From: Nymphaea colorata
Taxonomy: Eukaryota > Streptophyta > Magnoliopsida > Nymphaeales > Nymphaeaceae
Assembly: GCF_008831285.2 (NCBI RefSeq)
Contig: NC_045148.1
Location: 17,335,002-17,399,001 of the forward strand
Reading direction: 5' to 3'
DNA length: 64,000 nt
Shown here: piece after piece, positions 47,140 through 60,622 of the stretch
How positions within the stretch are numbered: the first letter of the stretch is position 1
Layout: each line of letters starts with the position of its first letter
Translations under genes and position numbers: made by a program
The notes under the pieces: generated by a model
The model's input: only the letters and a program-made list of their open reading frames with translations
Databases searched by the model: none
Told to the model about the DNA's origin: nothing

Positions 47140-48134
47140 GGGAGAGGGAACCAGAAAAGGAAATAAACGAAACAGTCACACACTCGCATAGACAGAAAAA
47201 GAACCTGGGAGAGGACGAAACCGAGAGGAGGCGGAAACAGGCGCGGCGGTAGATGAAGAAGCCCTAGTTCGTTTGGCGGGGAAAAGAAAAACCCTCTCCC
47301 CCGTTCGATTAAAAATCAAACCCAATAGGGAGCCCTTCGAGCTAGAATCCACTCGAAAAAGGTGCTTCGTCTTTAGTTGCAACCCTCCCTGGTTGGGCTC
47401 TCGCAGATGAATGAACTCATCTCATCGACCGATGCTCTGTCCGTTCTCCGGTTAGAACGGATACTTGGTGTCGGGACCGACCCACCCTGGCTCGAACCAA
47501 CTTGGGTAGTTAGGAATTCAAAACCAAACTTGATTCAGAGTGAGCCTGTCAGCTTTCATTTCTACATTTTGATTTGTCACTATAATGTGAAATGTTTATT
47601 AATAAATGTTATTGAATGAATCATAATTTTATATTTTGATTCTTTCAAGATGGTTTGATTTAGAGTTTTGAAATAATCACTGTATGTGTTTTATCTTTGA
47701 CCCATAAAAAAAAAGATTTGAAGCGAGAGCCTCTCACTCACCCTTAAAAAAAAAAAAAGATAATTTCATAAATAAAAGTTTGGAGCATGACGACAATTTG
47801 GTATCCTTGAATTTGGATTCGAAAGCTCAATCGAGTTCGAGAAACTCACCTGCATAGGCGAGTCGGGTCTGACATTGAGTAAGTGGATTTGATAAGCTTG
47901 TTTCAGCACTTAACGGAAGAGCATTGAGTTGAAAGGCCGGAAGCGGGAAGAGGGGTTCCGGAAAACACTGTCTGGGTAACTTTGGTATTTCACGAACACT
48001 CCCTCTGCAACTCTTCAGGGTCTAGGGTTTCTCTCGATCTCTCTTTCTCTGTGCAGCTCAATCGTGTTTACTTCTGCAAGGGTAGGTCTTCTTGGATATT
48101 CCATTTGAGGTTTTCTCTGTCTCTCTCTCCGGCC
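47140..48134. promoter_or_regulatory. Divergent promoter region between CCT2 and the U5 GTPase gene
   Basis: The two start codons face away from each other across 995 bp. The CCT2-proximal side has GC-rich leader-like sequence with an AGCCCTAGTT word near 47264. The plus-strand side has a CT-rich leader. Both are housekeeping genes. Shared control is possible but not shown. Confidence 0.55.
48023..48030 (+). promoter_or_regulatory. Telo-box-like motif (TAGGGTTT)
   Basis: TAGGGTTT sits about 110 bp before the start codon of the U5 GTPase gene, at the start of a CT-rich leader. This motif is common near transcription starts of plant translation and housekeeping genes. Confidence 0.5.
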
Positions 48135-51100
48135 ATGGATGAGAGTCTCTACGACGAGTTCGGCAATTACATAGGCCCGGACATCGACTCCGACGCCGAC
48201 TCTGAAGATGGTTCCCCTCGAGGCGACGCCGGCGCAGACGAAGAGGAGGATGAGGAGATGCGCGGAGCATCCGACGACGACACGTCTGCCCCAAACGGCT
48301 GGCTCACGGAGCGCCAGGACGCCCGCGATGCTGCGGAGGAGCTCGAGGGGCAGGTGGTTTTGGCCGAGGACAAGAAGTACTACCCGACGGCGGAGGAGGT
48401 CTACGGCGAGGGCGTCGAAACGCTGGTCATGGACGAGGACGAGCAGCCATTGGAGCAGCCGATCATTAAGCCCCCTCGCAACCTCAAATTCGAGCTTGGC
48501 GTCAAGGACTCCTCCACGTACGTGTCCGACCAGTTTCTTCTTGGCCTCATGTCGAACCCGAGTCTTGTACGCAACGTCGCCCTTGTTGGCCACCTCCATC
48601 ATGGGAAGACCGTCTTCATGGACATGCTCGTCGAGCAGACCCACCACATTTCCACCTTCGATCCCGATAGTGAGAAGCACATGAGGTACACAGATACTAG
48701 GATTGACGAGCAGGAGAGGAGGATATCGATCAAGGCCGTGCCCATGTCGCTTGTGCTCGAGGACGGAAATGGGAAATCATACCTCTGCAACATTATGGAT
48801 ACGCCTGGACATGTCAATTTCTCGGACGAGATGACCGCTGCTCTGCGGCTGGCGGATGGAGCTGTGGTGGTCGTCGATGCGGCAGAGGGCGTCATGGTAA
48901 AATATGATTGCTGGATGTTTGTTTCTTAATTGTGCCGTCAGACGATTCTTATTGTCTTATACCTTCCCTGCTATAACAGTCCGCAAGAATGAGGAAGTGT
49001 CCAAGTGGGTACTGTAGTTCTTCTCGGATATATTGTTCAGTGGGATCATACCTTCTATGCTTTAGGAATTTGAACCTGTTCTACAGGATTTTTGCCAATT
49101 TCTTGATGAGGACAGAGAATTGCAAGGGCCATAAACATGCTTAAGTTGGTTATAGACGAGGAGAATAAACAATCGTCAATAAGTTGATATTGTACTTTGG
49201 TACTCCTTTACAAACTTCAAATCTGCCACTATACTAGAACTGCTGAGTGGGATATCTTATCGCTCCTAAAACCAGGCAAATTCACCCGCAACTGTAACCT
49301 CTATGGTTCTATTCATGCCCATCGGGAGCTTCTGCACACCCTTGAAGCTCATACACGAACTCACGAAGACTGCTTTAGAAGCTCAGGACTAGGTCAGTTG
49401 AAGCCTAATTTTCCATTTATGGGCATACACTTAGAAATACATGTCTAGGTAGGGCATCATGCTTTGATTAAGAAAATTGTACTCCAAACTCTCAAGGTAC
49501 CTAAATTTCATTACTTGGAACTTTAGAGCATATATTTTTAGATGATCCGTGTAATGAACTATGCTTTCTTCTGTTTTCTTTGTTTTTTTTGGGCTATGCA
49601 TTTTCTTTACTAAGCAAATTGTGCTCTTGGCAGTCCTATCCACCACCTTAGTTCTAGGTCTTAGAGTCGTGCTCGATACTTGGTGCCAGCTAACTTTCCA
49701 AGCCCCTGTTTCGTGAAAATTCATCTTCTATTCTTCTTACTCCTTATTTGTTTGAATTATTTGATGAACCTGAAATCATTTGACTGAGGGTTAGCAGTCC
49801 CATCCACCACCTTAGTTCTAGGTCTTAGACTCGTGCTTGATACTTGGTGCCAGCTAACATTCCCAGCTCCTAATCCATGAAAATTCATCTTCTATTCTTC
49901 TTAGTCCTTATTTGTTTGAATTATTTGACTAAGCTGAAATCATTTGCCTAGTTACTGAGGGCTAACTTCATATATTAAGTTATTGACTATCTTTTCACAA
50001 TGAACTTATTTGTTGGTATCCACAAAAATCTGAGCAGGTAAACACAGAAAGGGCTATACGTCATGCAATACAAGAAAGACTGCCTATAGTTGTAGTGATA
50101 AACAAGGTAATTCATCTAGTACCTTGTTTTCATTTTATCCGTCTGTTCCTTTCCAATATCGTTTTTTGTCTTCTGCATGTATCAATCATTCTTTCCTTCT
50201 TTTTTTTTTACTTTGAAGGTTGATCGCCTGATAACTGAGCTCAAATTGCCACCAACGGATGCATACTTCAAGTTGAGGCATACACTTGAAGTTATTAATG
50301 ATCTTATCTCAGCTTTCTCTACCACAGCAGGAGGTGTTCAAACGATTGATCCAACTGCTGGCAATGTCTGTTTTGCTAGTGCAAATGCTGGATGGTCCTT
50401 CACTCTGCAATCGTTTGCGAAATTATATGTTAAGCTTCATGGGATACCATTTGATGCTAATAAGTTTGCAGCTCGTCTGTGGGGAGACTTGTACTACCAT
50501 CCTGATACTAGAGTTTTCAGGAGAAAACCGCCACTTAGTGGAGGCGAAAGATCATTTGTGCAATTTATTCTTGAACCTTTGTACAAGTTATATAGCCAAG
50601 TTATAGGTGAACATAGGAAAACTGTTGAGTGCACCCTTGCTGAGTTAGGTGTGACACTTAGCAATGCAGCATATAAGTTGAATGTGAGGCCTCTGTTGAG
50701 ATTAGCATGCAGCTCAGTTTTTGGATCTGCAACTGGATTCACTGATATGCTTGTGCAGCACATCCCGTCTGCTAAGGATGGTGCAATGAGAAAGGTAGAT
50801 CATATCTACACAGGACCACGTTCATCGTTACTTTTCGAGGCTATGAAAGAGTGTGATGCATCAGGGCCTCTCATGGTTAACATTACAAAACTTTACCCTA
50901 AGTCTGATTGTAGTGTCTTTGATGCGTTTGGTAGAGTTTACAGTGGAAAAATCCAAACTGGGCAGACAGTGCGTGTGTTAGGTGAAGGCTATTCGCCTGA
51001 TGATGAGGAAGACATGACAGTTAAATTAGTCACAAAACTGTGGGTCTACCAAGCTCGTTATCGACTTCCCATTAGTGAAGCACCAGCAGGTTCTTGGGTT

Positions 51101-54094
51101 TTAATTGAGGGTGTAGATGAATCCATTATGAAAACTGCCACACTTTGTCCATTGGAAATGGATGAAGATGTTTACATCTTCCATCCCCTACGCTTTAATA
51201 CCCTTCCTGTTGTGAAAACAGCAACTGAGCCCCTAAATCCTAGTGAGTTGCCCAAAATGGTGGAAGGGCTTCGTAAAATCAGCAAAAGCTATCCTTTGGC
51301 AATAACCAAAGTGGAGGAATCTGGTGAGCACACAATATTAGGCACTGGAGAGATATATCTGGATTCTATAATGAAGGATCTGAGGGAACTATACTCAGAA
51401 GTGGAAGTCAAGGTTCGCTCTTGGCACAATGATGATGTTACGAAATTTATGATTTCAAAACCTATTTTCTTTTATGAAATTTTTATTGACAAAAATATTT
51501 TCCTCTCTAGGTGGCGGATCCTGTAGTTTCATTCTGTGAAACAGTTGTGGAGTCTTCCTCAATCAAATGTTTTGCAGAAACACCAAACAAGAAGAATAGA
51601 ATCACCATGGTAAGTTAACAATCACCTTTTTTCTTGCTTCCCCTTAGTTCTGCGGCATTTCTAGCTGATGCTTGTTATATTTACATTTTCATCTCTTGGT
51701 GCAGCTTGCTGAGCCACTTGAGAGGGGCCTGGCAGAAGATATTGAAAATGGCGTTGTCAGTCTTGATTGGTCGAGGAAGACAATTGGAGACTTCTTCAAA
51801 GACAAATATGACTGGGATTTGCTGGCCGCACGATCTATATGGGCATTTGGACCAGATAAGCAGGTATTAAAGTTTTTTAGTGTTTCAGAGTTTGGACATT
51901 GTTCATGTAGATGGCAAGTCATTTCACGCTTTTCATCTAGAGCATAAAATGTAATAATCATCAAATATTCACGCCTGCACCTGCATGCTGATTGGATGCA
52001 GTGGCCTATTTGCAGCCCCATGTAACATAGGGTTAGTTTCTACACGCATTTATAGGTGCAAATGCTAGACTTTATGGCTTATCTTCACCAGTTTCTTGAT
52101 CGAGTTTCCAGAAATCTTTACGTTTATTGTGCTAGTGCACAAGTGGTTTTATAAGTGTATATCAATCATGAGGTGGCTTCATTTTCCGACTGCTGTTGCA
52201 CCTCTCTTTCTCCCTTTGAAATTTTATTTTATTTATAGTCATCTGATTGCAACCTAGACTATTGGAAGCTTTATTTCTCTTTATCAAGCAGTTAGCTTCT
52301 TTCCCATACCGGCTTCTTTTTACCATAACTATACTTATGCCATTGGATCTCAAGTCCTTGCCTTGTCATTCTTACTATTTGAAGCTTGATAGCTCAGAAA
52401 AAAGTAGAAGAAATGTTCTCTGACCATGTAATGGCTATTTATGCAGGGGCCAAACATACTTTTGGACGATACACTACCTGGAGAAGTAGATAAGAGTTTG
52501 CTGAATGCTGTCAAGGATTCAATTGTCCAAGGGTAGATGCCATATCATGGTGTGATATGTTGTCTGGAATACATTGCTTGAATGTTTGTTTATTTGAGTC
52601 TGTATCCTGCAGGTTTCAGTGGGGTGCACGTGAGGGACCACTTTGTGATGAACCCATCCGGAATGTTAAATTTAAAATCCTGGATGCGAACATTGCATCA
52701 GAGCCTTTGCACAGAGGTGGTGGTCAGATAATTCCTACAGCTAGGCGAGTGGCATATTCAGCTTTTCTCATGGCAACCCCACGTTTGATGGAGCCTGTGT
52801 ACTATGTGGAGGTAATAATTGATATAAATGTATATAAGGTTAATGAATGTGTCTTGCGTTGATATTCTATATTAAACTTCTTCTCATTGTCTGGCCTTCA
52901 GATCCAAACTCCTATTGACTGTGTTTCTGCAATCTATACTGTGTTGTCACGGAGACGGGGCCATGTAACTGCTGATGTGCCAAAGCCAGGGACCCCTGCT
53001 TATATTGTTAAGGTATGCATATCTGTCTGTGTGTTTGTGTGAGTGCTGCCAACGTAAGTGACATAGGCTGATGGGAGTTGATTGTAGCATGTTATGTTAT
53101 ATCACCAGCAACTATTACATAACCTCTTGTAGTTTAGGTTATTTACCTTTGGCTGTCCAAAAATGTGAATATAACCTCACTTTGTCTGGGCTCGAGGCAA
53201 TGAGTGCATGATTTGGATTACATGTTATTGTTATTGCTCGTCTGATTTCCATGTATCTCACCAAACCTGTGCTTTGCATGGCATGATATTTCTATCTGGA
53301 ATATAGGAAATAGGATCCAGTTAAATATTTCGCTGGATATGTTTGATATTCATTTTATTGAATTATCTGTAAATAACAAAACCTGGTTGCTAGGTTGAGT
53401 GAGTTCAAAATTTGTTAATTAAAATCTTCTTGGATAATGATGCCATATTACTTGTATATTGAGGTTCACTTTTGCATGCTGAGATAACTAACCATGAGTA
53501 TATATAATTGTCATGTTGTAGTGAAGAAAATAGGAACATAATGATTTTGGTGGCTAACAATTGCTCTTTATGTAAAATTGCAGGCCTTTTTGCCCGTGAT
53601 TGAATCTTTTGGTTTTGAGACAGACCTGAGGTACCACACACAGGGGCAGGCGTTCTGCATGTCAGTCTTTGATCATTGGGCTATTGTTCCTGGTGACCCA
53701 TTAGATAAATCTGTTGTTTTACGGCCTTTAGAACCTGCACCAGTTCAGCACTTGGCTCGTGAGTTCATGGTCAAGACTCGAAGAAGGAAGGTATGGATCC
53801 TAAATGTGTATAATATATGCATGCATGTGATGATAATTTTGGAGTGTTTTTGCCGGACCATGTATAATCTTATTCCTTTTTTCTCTGGCTTTGATGAGGG
53901 CTATGTGATTTGACTCGAAGAAATAAGCATCATGCACATACGCACATTATGGACAGCTCCTGTTCTTGAAAGTAAATCAACTTGAATTTTTTGTGCAGGG
54001 TATGAGTGAAGATGTGAGCATCAACAAGTTCTTTGATGATCCTATGTTGCTTGAGCTGGCACGACAAGATGCTGATTTGCAACACATATTGTAA
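48135..54094 (+). CDS. CLO: 116-kDa U5 snRNP component, EF-2-like spliceosomal GTPase (SNU114/EFTUD2)
   Basis: A nuclear GTPase of the U5 snRNP that controls the Brr2 helicase during spliceosome activation and disassembly. In Arabidopsis the gene is CLO/GFA1. Exons: 48135-48896, 50038-50106, 50219-51412, 51511-51609, 51705-51863, 52447-52532, 52613-52811, 52902-53012, 53584-53790 and 53999-54094. They total 2982 nt and encode 993 aa, matching the family. Residues: start [14 protein letters not shown], then an acidic tail (about 15-60) typical of Snu114; G1 GHLHHGKT; G3 DTPGHVNF; G4 NKVD across the exon 2/3 join. EF-2 domains II-V follow ([49 protein letters not shown]). It ends [11 protein letters not shown]. 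All introns are GT..AG. The frame is open upstream to 47982, but Met 48135 fits the family start. It appears intact. Confidence 0.95.
49631..49966 (+). repeat. Tandem duplication (about 165 bp) in intron 1 of the U5 GTPase gene
   Basis: Copies start CAGTCC(T/C)ATCCACCACC at 49631 and 49795 and are about 90% alike. They include CTTGGTGCCAGCTAAC and AAATTCATCTTCTATTC. Non-coding. Confidence 0.9.
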
Positions 54095-55366
54095 TTTGAA
54101 ATCAATGGGTGGTGGTTATCAGAAACTTTGCCTAGACTACCGACCGGTTCAACAGGGCAATGGTTCGTTCCTCCTGATAAGTCAAGGTCAGATGGTGCAT
54201 TCGAGGGGCCTCAGCAATGGCATCATAGGCATCGAATTCTACAGCTTGTCTAAGTTTACACCAAATAGAATCATTGCTGGGAGCGTCTAGCTGGTTTGGG
54301 TATGCAGGCCCTGCCTATGCATGAATTTGGCAATGTTCATGCATTTGTTTTTATAGGTGGCTGCAAAATAATTAAATGTTGTCTCGACCGCATGAAGATA
54401 CCTGTAGTTGTACATGATACCAGTTAGGGTATTGTGCCCCAAAGGTTATTTCTACTTCGGTTTAATTTTTTTTTATGTTTGCATTTAAGTGATGCAGTTC
54501 TGATAATCACAAATGAAAACATCGGAAAACTGGATATTTTGGTAGCGTAAATCAGAAAAAATCGTCCCAGAAGGTGGTAGACGCACAGGGTCGCGGAGGG
54601 GGTTGTTGTTGGAAACTGTTTTTATAATTCAAAACCTCTTCTGCAAGCCGGAGGCTGAGCCTTCAGGCTCAGTCGCTCAGGTCTTGGTCGTCTTCCATGT
54701 GGATATACTGGCATTTGTCAGGCTTTATAGCAACTGCATGACTGCGAAAATAATCTACTCCATTGAGTCCTTGCACTCGAGGGTAAGAGAGACTCAGAGA
54801 GACTCTTTAAACAAATAGAAGCTCTTATTCAGTTAGCCAGGATTCCATACCCAATTTTGACTTTTAGGATTGCTTATATATCGGATTTGATTTACTGTTG
54901 GTTTCCAAGGCGTTTTGATTGAAAACATTCGATTAGAGCGACAAGATTATTCTGCTTGAAGCCAGTGGTAGACGCGAGTTTTACTTGCAAAGTGGGTAGA
55001 TACACGCTAGATCAGAAATTGTATAGTGCTACTTTTCGGCGTTCTATTTTAACATTTGTCTGTCTTCCCCTGCGATGAGTGTGCCACCTGCATCTATCGG
55101 ACATAAAGAATGTCTGTTGGTAGAAATTAGCATAAGGCCAGCTCACACCCCACAATAGTGTATTATTGTACACAAATACATGAGGTATTGAATATAAGTT
55201 CTCAAACCAAATGACACCAAAATTATTTCAGTAGAAAGTGGCAAGACATGCTGGAACAGAGAAACAGTCTAAATGCCAATCTTTCACTTCTCTAACCATA
55301 TATTAGAAGGTTTTTGAACTTTGGTATTATAAACAATCATCCGTCAATATAAGAGACTGCTTCCTG
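54095..55366. other. Convergent 3' regions of the U5 GTPase and TPX2-like genes
   Basis: Two stop codons face each other across about 1.27 kb. The left part should be the 3' untranslated region of the GTPase gene and the right part that of the minus-strand TPX2-domain gene. No other gene is seen. Confidence 0.6.
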
Positions 55367-56818
55367 TCATTTTACTGGCTTCACATTTTCGTACACGGGA
55401 TAACAGAGTACATTGCATGTTGTGCGCTTTGCACACCTGCTGCTTAGTATGTGGAAGCTTGGTTCCTTTGGCACAGTCAGCCTCTTTGTAGACCTGTCCA
55501 TTTTAATAAGAGCTTATCATGTGTTCTTCCTCTTAATGTCCAAACTCAAAGCATCCAATTACTGTTTCTAGTATACAAATACCTCTGAGGGAAGAATGGC
55601 TTGTCAAAGAATGGCATGAGTTTTGCACGTGGGATCATCTCCTTCCTCAGTAACTTGATCTGTTCTTTCTCCATCATCTGTCTCGCAAAACGAACTGAAT
55701 TAACGTCGAGTGTTGGAAGTTCTTGAGAACAGAGTACCAACATATGAAGTTTCTTACCTTTTGGATGGTCTCTTCTTGTTTCCTTTGTTGCTCCATATAT
55801 TGAATCTTGCTGGCAACCTTACAGCAAATGGCACGTATAAATATGTGTGTGCGTGTGTGCGTGAATATGTGACAAAGAGAGAGAAAGAGAGAGTATGCAT
55901 ACAAAATGGTTGAACCCTGCACGCTTGATGGCCCTCATTTCAGTATGAAGCTTGATCTCCATGGGCTTAATCGGTTCTTTTACTTGGGGCTTTGGTGCCG
56001 CCTAAGTAAAAGCACGCAACCCAAATATTAGAAATTGAATCTCTTGTCCATTCAGCTCATGCTTTTTTGCAAGGTAATTGTTTGTTCAATGCACGGTCAA
56101 ATTATTAAGCATGAAAAGAATAGGAAAATATAACTTTGTGTGCATTTGTGGGTATGTGAGAGAGTGACAGATTATTTTACGTTTGGTTTGTCCGTGGGCG
56201 ATGATGAGAGGCCACTAGCAATGGCGGAACGAATTTCTGGTTCATCATTCAGGAGTTTCTGGAGTCTGCACATCAATTCTTCCACCTTTGTCTGGCCTCT
56301 TGGCTGCAAAAGATTTACAATCTTAAATACATACTAGCATTTATTTTATGAGAATGCTATTTTCTCGATACATTCTTCCCCACAATCAAGTCTATCAAAG
56401 TGTAACCACCCATCCTCATCTAGAGACCAAAACTACCGCTTGCCTTCTTGTCTCGAGCAATAAATTGTCGGGCCCGCTTCTTTTTTAATGCACCAAAAGC
56501 AAAACTACTCGATGATATTTTGGGAAAACACAGGAACGCACTAGAGAGAAGTAAGAACGGCGTAGCTGCAAATAGCCGATTGTTGGAGCAAAAGAAGAAT
56601 CTGGCTCACCTCTTCGTCGAGTTTTAGCTGCTGAGATTGACCATTCTTAGTGGTCCTTTTGCTTCCACAGTCTCTGTTCTGTAAAGAATTTGGAGCAGCA
56701 TCCCGACTCTGCGACATTCAGGGAAAGATTAATAAAAAAGAGAGAAGATAGAAGCTATGCGCGCACGCGAGCGAGAGGGGTAAAGAGAGAAGAGCACCTT
56801 GTGCTCCGGAGAAGCCAT
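55367..56818 (-). CDS. Short TPX2-domain microtubule-associated protein
   Basis: It resembles the C-terminal TPX2 domain found in plant TPX2-like/WVD2-like proteins, which bind microtubules. Seven minus-strand exons: 56818-56798, 56708-56610, 56303-56181, 56001-55903, 55817-55758, 55677-55583 and 55493-55367. They are in phase and total 624 nt, 207 aa. Order: MASPEHK; a basic stretch (GSKRTTKNGQ); PRGQTKVEELMCRLQKLLNDE (helical); KEPIKPMEIKLHTEMRAIKRAGFNHF; coiled-coil-like KIQYMEQQRKQEETIQ; then the hallmark EQIKLLRKEMIPRAKLMPFFDKPFFPQR, with RSTKRLTVPKEPSFH continuing across the last join. The final 25 residues are family-unspecific. The protein is shorter than most TPX2-family members. I assign no subfamily. 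It appears intact. Confidence 0.85.
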
Positions 56819-59800
56819 GTGGGAGAAAGGATATAGGGCGAGCAGATTCTAGAATGGTGGGTCGTGGACCAACACATCTTACATTTATTTTGCTGTTGGA
56901 AGATGGTTAACATGCTTCCAAACAAATGCGCAATACTTTTCCAGAGGTAGGTGGTGCGAGATAAGTTTTCGAATCTCTTGATGTGCACAGAAAGAGAGAG
57001 AGAGTGTGTGTGTTCTCGTACCAACCCCCTTCTGCATGGCTTCTTGTGGCCATGTACGCCTTTTCTTCTTCTTCTTCTTCATCTTCTTAAGAACTGAAAT
57101 GATTGACAAGAATCATATGCATGGACATTGTACGAACAATATTTGATTTCGTATTGTTTAAAATTTCTGGTCGTCATAAAAGTTCCTTCTAATCATTGAA
57201 CTGTCATTGGTATTGTATTATTGCAGAAGACAGACAAAGATACGGGCAGTGAATTATTACTTCCTTGGTGTCTCTTTTGTTCTTTTTTCCTTTTTACATG
57301 TTGAAGAATGTGAATGAGTTCATCTTCTTAGTAAAAGAAAAAAAATGGTGTCATCAATCATCAGGAATTCTACAAGGGTATCCATACCCACGAGCTTCCT
57401 TAGAAAACAATAATTCAAAATAGGTAAACTTTCAGCATTTAGCCTCTCTGTTCTTAGGGCGCAAGATAGAAGAAAAAGGACAGCTTTAGGCAGGTTGGTG
57501 GCACAAAATGTATTTACATTTTTTTCTGAGTTTTATTTTTGGAACTATTCCACGTTTATATGCCACCATATTTTCCACAAACCAAGATTTATGAACAAAG
57601 ATGAAAAATAAGATTTGAGGGGAAAAAGAAAGAAAACATAAGAAAAAGGAACCTGCTTATCCAACATCAATAGAAATATAATTTTTTAGAAGGAAGGTTA
57701 TGCATTCTTCTTTAAAAAATTCATCCCCTTTTCCAACAACAGGCACAATGATATATAGATGATTCTCCCAAAAATCTTCAGGGCTACCTGCCATGGAATA
57801 AATTCTTTTAACCAGAAAGAGCTCTTTTTTGTCCTTTCGGCTACCTGCAACTGGATTAAGTTTATATTTTTAAAATTTTTAGTACATTGTTCATATCATG
57901 TAGTGAACGACACTCTTCTGGTAAATTCTCCGAAAGTCCCATGTATATGGCCTTCAGATGTGATAGTTGGTGGCACACAAAAAAATCCCTTATGCAGACA
58001 AGCACATGAAATTTAAAATTATTTGAAAACTTTCACTATAGACATACTTAATTTGTTATTCTAATTGCGTACTTTTATTGGCATATTTTTTAATGTTATT
58101 GGTGTCCACTCCTGTTTAAATTTCTAGCTCTGCCACTGTGTCACTGTCAAATGCTAACTTCGAATTCTATTACAGTACAAACCACATTATTAACTGTACA
58201 AACCAAAATCAGCTGGTTTTAGCCTGATTAGCAGAAAAGATAAACTTTTTGCACATTTAAATGATTCAGAGCTGACAGTCTCAAACTGGTTTTTCCGGCA
58301 ATGAAATATGTTCTAATTGACAGAAACTGGGTTTTTGTGAAAATCCGGTTCTTGGGTTCAGTCGTCTAAAGACAAAAAAAAAAATATGTAGACAATGAGC
58401 TCCCATGATGATCTTTCTGCAGAAAATATGCGATTGACAAACTTGTTGAGTTGTTTCTCGTAGCGCCTTTTCCTGCCTCCATTTCCGTCTAGGTGGTTGA
58501 TCTGCATCTTCTCGCAACATGTTACCTCAGCAAGCCTCTATATCGAACTGTAAACTTCTTGGTGAAAAGTAATTTTTATGCTAGATCAGATATAATCTTT
58601 ATGAAGTTCATCTGACTTTGCAAGAAAATTTTACTGGTGCAGATATGAAGAAGGCTGAAGTGTCAGGGGCCCGGAGAGTTGACGAGGATCCAGCTCTACC
58701 AAGCAGGCAACAGATTATGAAAATGGGGTGTCATTGGCCCACGGTATTGCTACCACAGCTAGTTGGGCCTGGGCATTATATACTTTATTTATATTATGAA
58801 GCTACCCACCTTTGATCTGCCTACTTCCTCCACCACCCAGGTGTAGCGCTTCGGCGTCTACAGATGCGTGGCATGGGAACCTCACTGTAACTTATTAGGG
58901 TTTCCACCATCCCTACTTAACCACGTATGTATGTACGTATGGCAATCTCTATATAATAAGATGTTAAGTTGCTTAGTCATATATATATATGATGGACAAG
59001 TATGCGTTCGTATTACAGATCAAGTTTACAACGTTCACCCTAGAATTAAAGATTATATAATAATGAAACATTGGCAACACTAAATTTGCGATACCAACCA
59101 AAATTCCTGCAACTGATCTAATAAAGCGAAAGGAAAAAGGTTTGGGATTAATATAACTATATGAGTTGGAAAGAATAATCTTGAGATTGATCCAGATCAG
59201 GACCTCCAATTCTTGGAAGAGTCCTCTTTGTAAAGTAAGTTTGTTTAATTAAGAGACAAAGAAGATACTATTTCTCTCATTCATTCTCGTTAATTATACA
59301 CTTAACTAATGAAGGATAATTTAAAATACTTGCATATGCGTGGCGCGTATAAAGCTTGTCTCATTGCGGTAAGCCTCATTAGAATCTCAATGTCCCCAGG
59401 TTGGTGAATGACTTGAGGATGGAAACGCATAAGCTCTGCTGCATTCAATCAAATGATGCAGCTGCTAGCTGTTAGTAAAGGTGTTTGAAATATCTAGCAT
59501 CAACTAAAATAACATGAGTCAGGTTTGAATTGATGAGTGAGCAGAATAAGTATTTCATCGTACCACTTAAAAACTATTCATCCTTTCTTTTATCTCTTCA
59601 GAATACCAGGTCTGCTTTCGGTGAATCAGACAATGAGGTTTGAATTATACCAAGTCTGCTTTCGGTGAATCAGACAATGAGGTTTGAATTAAACTTTATG
59701 CAGCAAAAACAGAGGAAAAGATCCCCAAAAACCATATCTAACTTGTTTAAATCATACATATTTCTGAAAGGGAGAGGCTGGTCCAATCTCTAATCTCTGG

Positions 59801-60622
59801 TTGATTTATTTGTTTTTCACTGCATGGATCCTACCGTACCCCTTATGAATCAACCCATATTGAATCTCTTTCAAAATCTGATTTGTGCGTTTTGTTTAAT
59901 TATAAAAAAAAAAAATTTAAAAGTAATAAAGATGATCGCCTTTCACACAGTTTAATATGATGAACATCACTATTAAGTCGCCCGACCTTAATAAGTGCAT
60001 TAATCAATAGCTCTGATTACGGCAAGATTGTAGTTTTAAGTATTGATTCATATGAAATTTAACAACCTCCTGCGAATGAGTATCGAGAACCAATGTTGTC
60101 GTTTTGCATGTGCACTCTTCTTCATAAAGAACTTAATCGCCATCCAACCTGGCTGCTTGCAGCCAATGACTAAAGGCTGAGTGCCCCCGTAACGTGAGCT
60201 TGCGTTCTAAGTCAAGTACATAAGAATCCGGAGGTGTGGTCTTTTCATTTGATTAAAAAAACAGCAAACATTTGAATCTAATTTTTCTTTTTATTTTCAA
60301 TTTTAATGCATATTGACCTCTTTTTTAATTTGACATGTGGAAATATAAATTTTATAAACATATATTTTAAGAACAAAATGTTCTTTTCATGTCCAATTCA
60401 TAATGTTCAAAGAGAGGAGCTCGATTCTCAAAATTTTTTTTCATTTCCTTTTCTTTAAAAAATGTTTCGGAAGCAGTCATGGACACAATCAGCGCTGCGC
60501 ACCAAAATCCGATCCACAATGATATCCAAGTAATCCGGTTAATTGGATTCGGGCGGGTAGTTGGTTAAATCCTGGATATTGACGTCCCCATGTGTGCCTT
60601 TTGTTTTCACACCACATAGGGC
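56819..60622. other. Intergenic, no gene recognised
   Basis: It begins with the likely promoter of the TPX2-like gene (minus strand), with (TC/GA) runs near 56990-57010 and a CTT run near 57062-57082. The rest is AT-rich. The ORF at 58618-58815 has no recognisable features. Confidence 0.5.
59603..59690 (+). repeat. 44-bp tandem duplication
   Basis: Two adjacent 44-bp units (59603-59646 and 59647-59690), differing at one base, begin ATACCA and contain TCTGCTTTCGGTGAATCAGA. It is a recent local duplication. Confidence 0.9.

Noticed and set aside
48015-48684. Long ORFs (221 aa minus, 158 aa plus) over exon 1 of the U5 GTPase gene
   Set aside because: GC-rich exon shadows; the Snu114 frame is unmistakable.
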